A stretch of 6,403 nucleotides of DNA from Lachnospiraceae bacterium (GTDB lineage Bacteria; Bacillota; Clostridia; Lachnospirales; Lachnospiraceae). The notes under the pieces are model-generated. The model had not been told where the DNA came from, searched no databases, and saw only the letters and a list, made by a program, of their open reading frames with translations. The position numbers were made by a program, and so were the translations under genes. Numbering within the stretch: the first letter of the stretch is position 1; every line of letters begins with the position of its first letter. Shown here in pieces: positions 5,251 through 6,403 of this stretch. The DNA is taken from NCBI GenBank assembly GCA_021200345.1, contig JAJQGR010000172.1, positions 1 to 6,403 on the forward strand, in the 5' to 3' direction.

Positions 5251-5871
5251 TCATCTGATAAAATTCGTTGAATTTCCCCGCTCCGCCTGAGGCAGGGCAA
5301 TCCCGGCCTGAGCCCCTTTCTCAAAGCATTTCATCATCCACGCCAGATTGCGGGCCAGATTACGCATGGTCTGCAGCCCCTCCGCGTCCAGCTCCGCCTC
5401 TCCCGGCTTCGCTCCGTGAACCAGGTTCCAGTAGGTGGATCCCGCCACAGGCATCTGACTGATGCCAAAATATTTGTTCATTGCATCAAAGGACGCCGAG
5501 GTACCGCCCCGTCTGGCCACCGCCACACTCGCCCCCGGCTTAAAGGCAAAGATCCGTCCGCTGCTGTAAAATACCCTGTCCAGGAAAGACAGCACCCGTC
5601 CGCTGGGGTGAGCATAATACACCGGCGTTCCAAACACAAACCCATCCGCCTCCTTTGCCTTCGCAATGAATTCATTTACCGTATCATCGGTAAAAATGCA
5701 GCCCTGTTCCGTACACTGACGGCAGCCGATGCAATCCCTGACAGCGCCTCCTCCCATCTGGAAAATTTCATATTCGATGCCTTCCTTCTCCAGCTGGATC
5801 CCGATTTCTTTCAACGCCCGATATGTATTCCCGTTTCTGTTGGCGCTTCCGTTTAACATTAATACCTTCAT
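5251..5871 (-). CDS. Iron-sulfur flavoprotein-like NAD(P)H:FMN oxidoreductase
   Basis: This 206-residue protein has the flavodoxin-like fold of the NADPH-dependent FMN reductase family. Residues 1-20 (MKVLMLNGSANRNGNTYRAL) form the first beta strand and FMN-phosphate loop (GSxxxxGNT). GTPVYYAHPSG (81-91) is the second flavin-contacting loop. ARRGGTSASFDAMNKYF (119-135) and GSTYW (144-148) fit the third. Cys47, Cys50, Cys53 and Cys58 form CX2CX2CX4C, the compact motif that binds a 4Fe-4S cluster in archaeal iron-sulfur flavoprotein Isf, so an electron-transfer role is likely (inference). The physiological donor and acceptor are unknown. No signal peptide is seen, so it is probably cytoplasmic. 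The ATG has AGGA 7 nt upstream and a good promoter about 40 bp upstream. It leads a probable two-gene unit with the small unknown gene. Confidence 0.9.
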   Translation of the reverse strand: MKVLMLNGSANRNGNTYRALKEIGIQLEKEGIEYEIFQMGGGAVRDCIGCRQCTEQGCIFTDDTVNEFIAKAKEADGFVFGTPVYYAHPSGRVLSFLDRVFYSSGRIFAFKPGASVAVARRGGTSASFDAMNKYFGISQMPVAGSTYWNLVHGAKPGEAELDAEGLQTMRNLARNLAWMMKCFEKGAQAGIALPQAERGNSTNFIR

Positions 5872-5907
5872 TCATTTATCCTGCCTTTCCAAATTTCCCA
5901 TGCGTCC

Positions 5908-5936
5908 AATATAACACTTCAAACCGAAGGACTCAA
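5908..5936 (-). promoter_or_regulatory. Sigma-A-type promoter of the flavoprotein gene
   Basis: On the minus strand TTGAGT (5936-5931), a 17-bp spacer and TATATT (5913-5908) match the consensus at four and five of six positions. Initiation is expected near 5901, giving a leader of about 30 nt. The -35 box abuts the T-tract of the preceding hsp70 terminator, so the two units are tightly packed but separately transcribed. Confidence 0.7.
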
Positions 5937-5937
5937 C

Positions 5938-5981
5938 AAAAAAATATTCGCCTTAAATCACTTTAAAGCGAATATCTTTTT
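5938..5981 (-). terminator. Terminator of the Hsp70 paralogue
   Basis: In minus-strand RNA, ATATTCGC followed by TTTAAA pairs with TTTAAG followed by GCGAATAT, a 14-bp stem containing one G-U pair around a GTGA tetraloop (5944-5975). Seven T residues follow (5944-5938) and an A-run flanks the other side. The plus strand also ends in CTTTTT, but there the wobble becomes a C-A mismatch, so the structure favours stopping the minus-strand transcript. It begins about 15 bp after the stop codon at 5991. Confidence 0.9.
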
Positions 5982-5990
5982 GTCCCTGTT

Positions 5991-6403
5991 TTATTTATGC
6001 TCCCCATCCCCGGCAGCGTCCGCCTGCGCGATCACCGGTGCCGCGGAAGCCTCTAATGCCTCCTTTGCCCTGGTAATCTCATCCGCCTGCTCCTGAGTCA
6101 GCTTAGACGGATTGGCTTTGGCAATCAGTCTCTGCAGGTGGTTCATGTCGCTCTTCACCTGCTTTTTCACCGACTTGTCCAGCGTCTTGTGGACCTTATT
6201 GTACGCATTATTGGCACGGGCCAGAACCTTCTCCGCCTCCCCGATGGAATCAATAGCGGCCTTGCGCTGGCCGTCCGTGGCCTCATATTCCTGCGCCTCG
6301 TGAATGGCCCGCTGAATATCCGCCTCGCTCATGTTGGCGTTGGAGGATACCGTGATCTGCTGCTGTCTGCCGGTACCCAGATCCCGGGCCGACACCTTCA
6401 CAA
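5991..6403 (-). CDS. DnaK/Hsp70-family chaperone paralogue, C-terminal part
   Basis: The gene runs off the right edge. The visible 136-plus residues start with VKVSARDLGTGRQQQITV, the last beta strands of the Hsp70 substrate-binding domain, where DnaK has GI-x-x-V-x-A-x-D-x-G-T-G-x-x-Q-x-I-T. ANMSEADIQRAIHEAQEY then matches the start of the helical lid. Beyond that the lid diverges from housekeeping DnaK. It is Ala/Lys-rich, ends AAGDGEHK, and lacks the C-terminal D-A-E-F-E-E-V-like tail. Hsp70s bind exposed hydrophobic segments under ATP control in the cytoplasm; the ATPase domain is outside the window. A terminator follows at once and no dnaJ or grpE is visible, so this looks like a secondary Hsp70 rather than the hrcA-grpE-dnaK-dnaJ copy (inference). 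The GTG at 6401 is an internal Val codon, not a start. Confidence 0.85.
   Translation of the reverse strand, partial: VKVSARDLGTGRQQQITVSSNANMSEADIQRAIHEAQEYEATDGQRKAAIDSIGEAEKVLARANNAYNKVHKTLDKSVKKQVKSDMNHLQRLIAKANPSKLTQEQADEITRAKEALEASAAPVIAQADAAGDGEHK

Noticed and set aside
5917..5929. CTTC-aaacc-GAAG inverted repeat in the flavoprotein promoter spacer
   Set aside because: Only four base pairs per arm, so it could be chance. No regulator gene is present in the window to support an operator.

Overview
The window looks like chromosomal core DNA from a Gram-positive Clostridia bacterium, most likely a Lachnospiraceae member. This is inference. It rests on a YaaL/DUF2508 tail, an rsmA-linked TPR protein with a long acidic linker, sigma-A-type promoters with 17-bp spacers, GA-rich Shine-Dalgarno sequences, and moderately GC-balanced coding DNA. 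No phage, insertion sequence, CRISPR array or rRNA was seen.

Layout, left to right. Positions 1-117 (+) hold the last 38 codons of a YaaL-family protein, closed by a strong hairpin terminator. The other protein genes are all on the minus strand. Positions 169-2799 encode a large three-part protein: N-terminal TPR-like helices, a roughly 440-residue acidic linker containing a 39-bp tandem repeat, and a C-terminal domain resembling a CbxX/CfxQ-type AAA+ ATPase whose catalytic motifs have decayed. It has its own promoter (2861-2889). Upstream of it are rsmA/ksgA (16S rRNA dimethyladenosine transferase, 2908-3792) and tatD (metal-dependent deoxyribonuclease, 3805-4575), separated by 12 bp and so probably one transcript. 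The TPR gene may also receive read-through from rsmA.

Positions 4672-4744 (+) hold tRNA-Lys(CTT) with its own promoter and a textbook terminator. Further right, a minus-strand pair consists of an iron-sulfur flavoprotein-like NAD(P)H:FMN reductase (5251-5871, with its own promoter) and a small unrecognised soluble protein (4816-5190) 60 bp downstream. At the right edge (5991-6403) is the C-terminal end of a DnaK/Hsp70 paralogue with a divergent lid, ended by a long hairpin terminator.

The rsmA, tatD and tRNA genes are housekeeping functions of translation and nucleic acid maintenance. The flavoprotein and the Hsp70 paralogue suggest redox and protein quality-control roles, but nothing in the sequence ties them to one pathway. 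The item most worth follow-up is the TPR/acidic-repeat/pseudo-AAA+ protein beside rsmA. No stretch longer than 300 bases lacks a gene.
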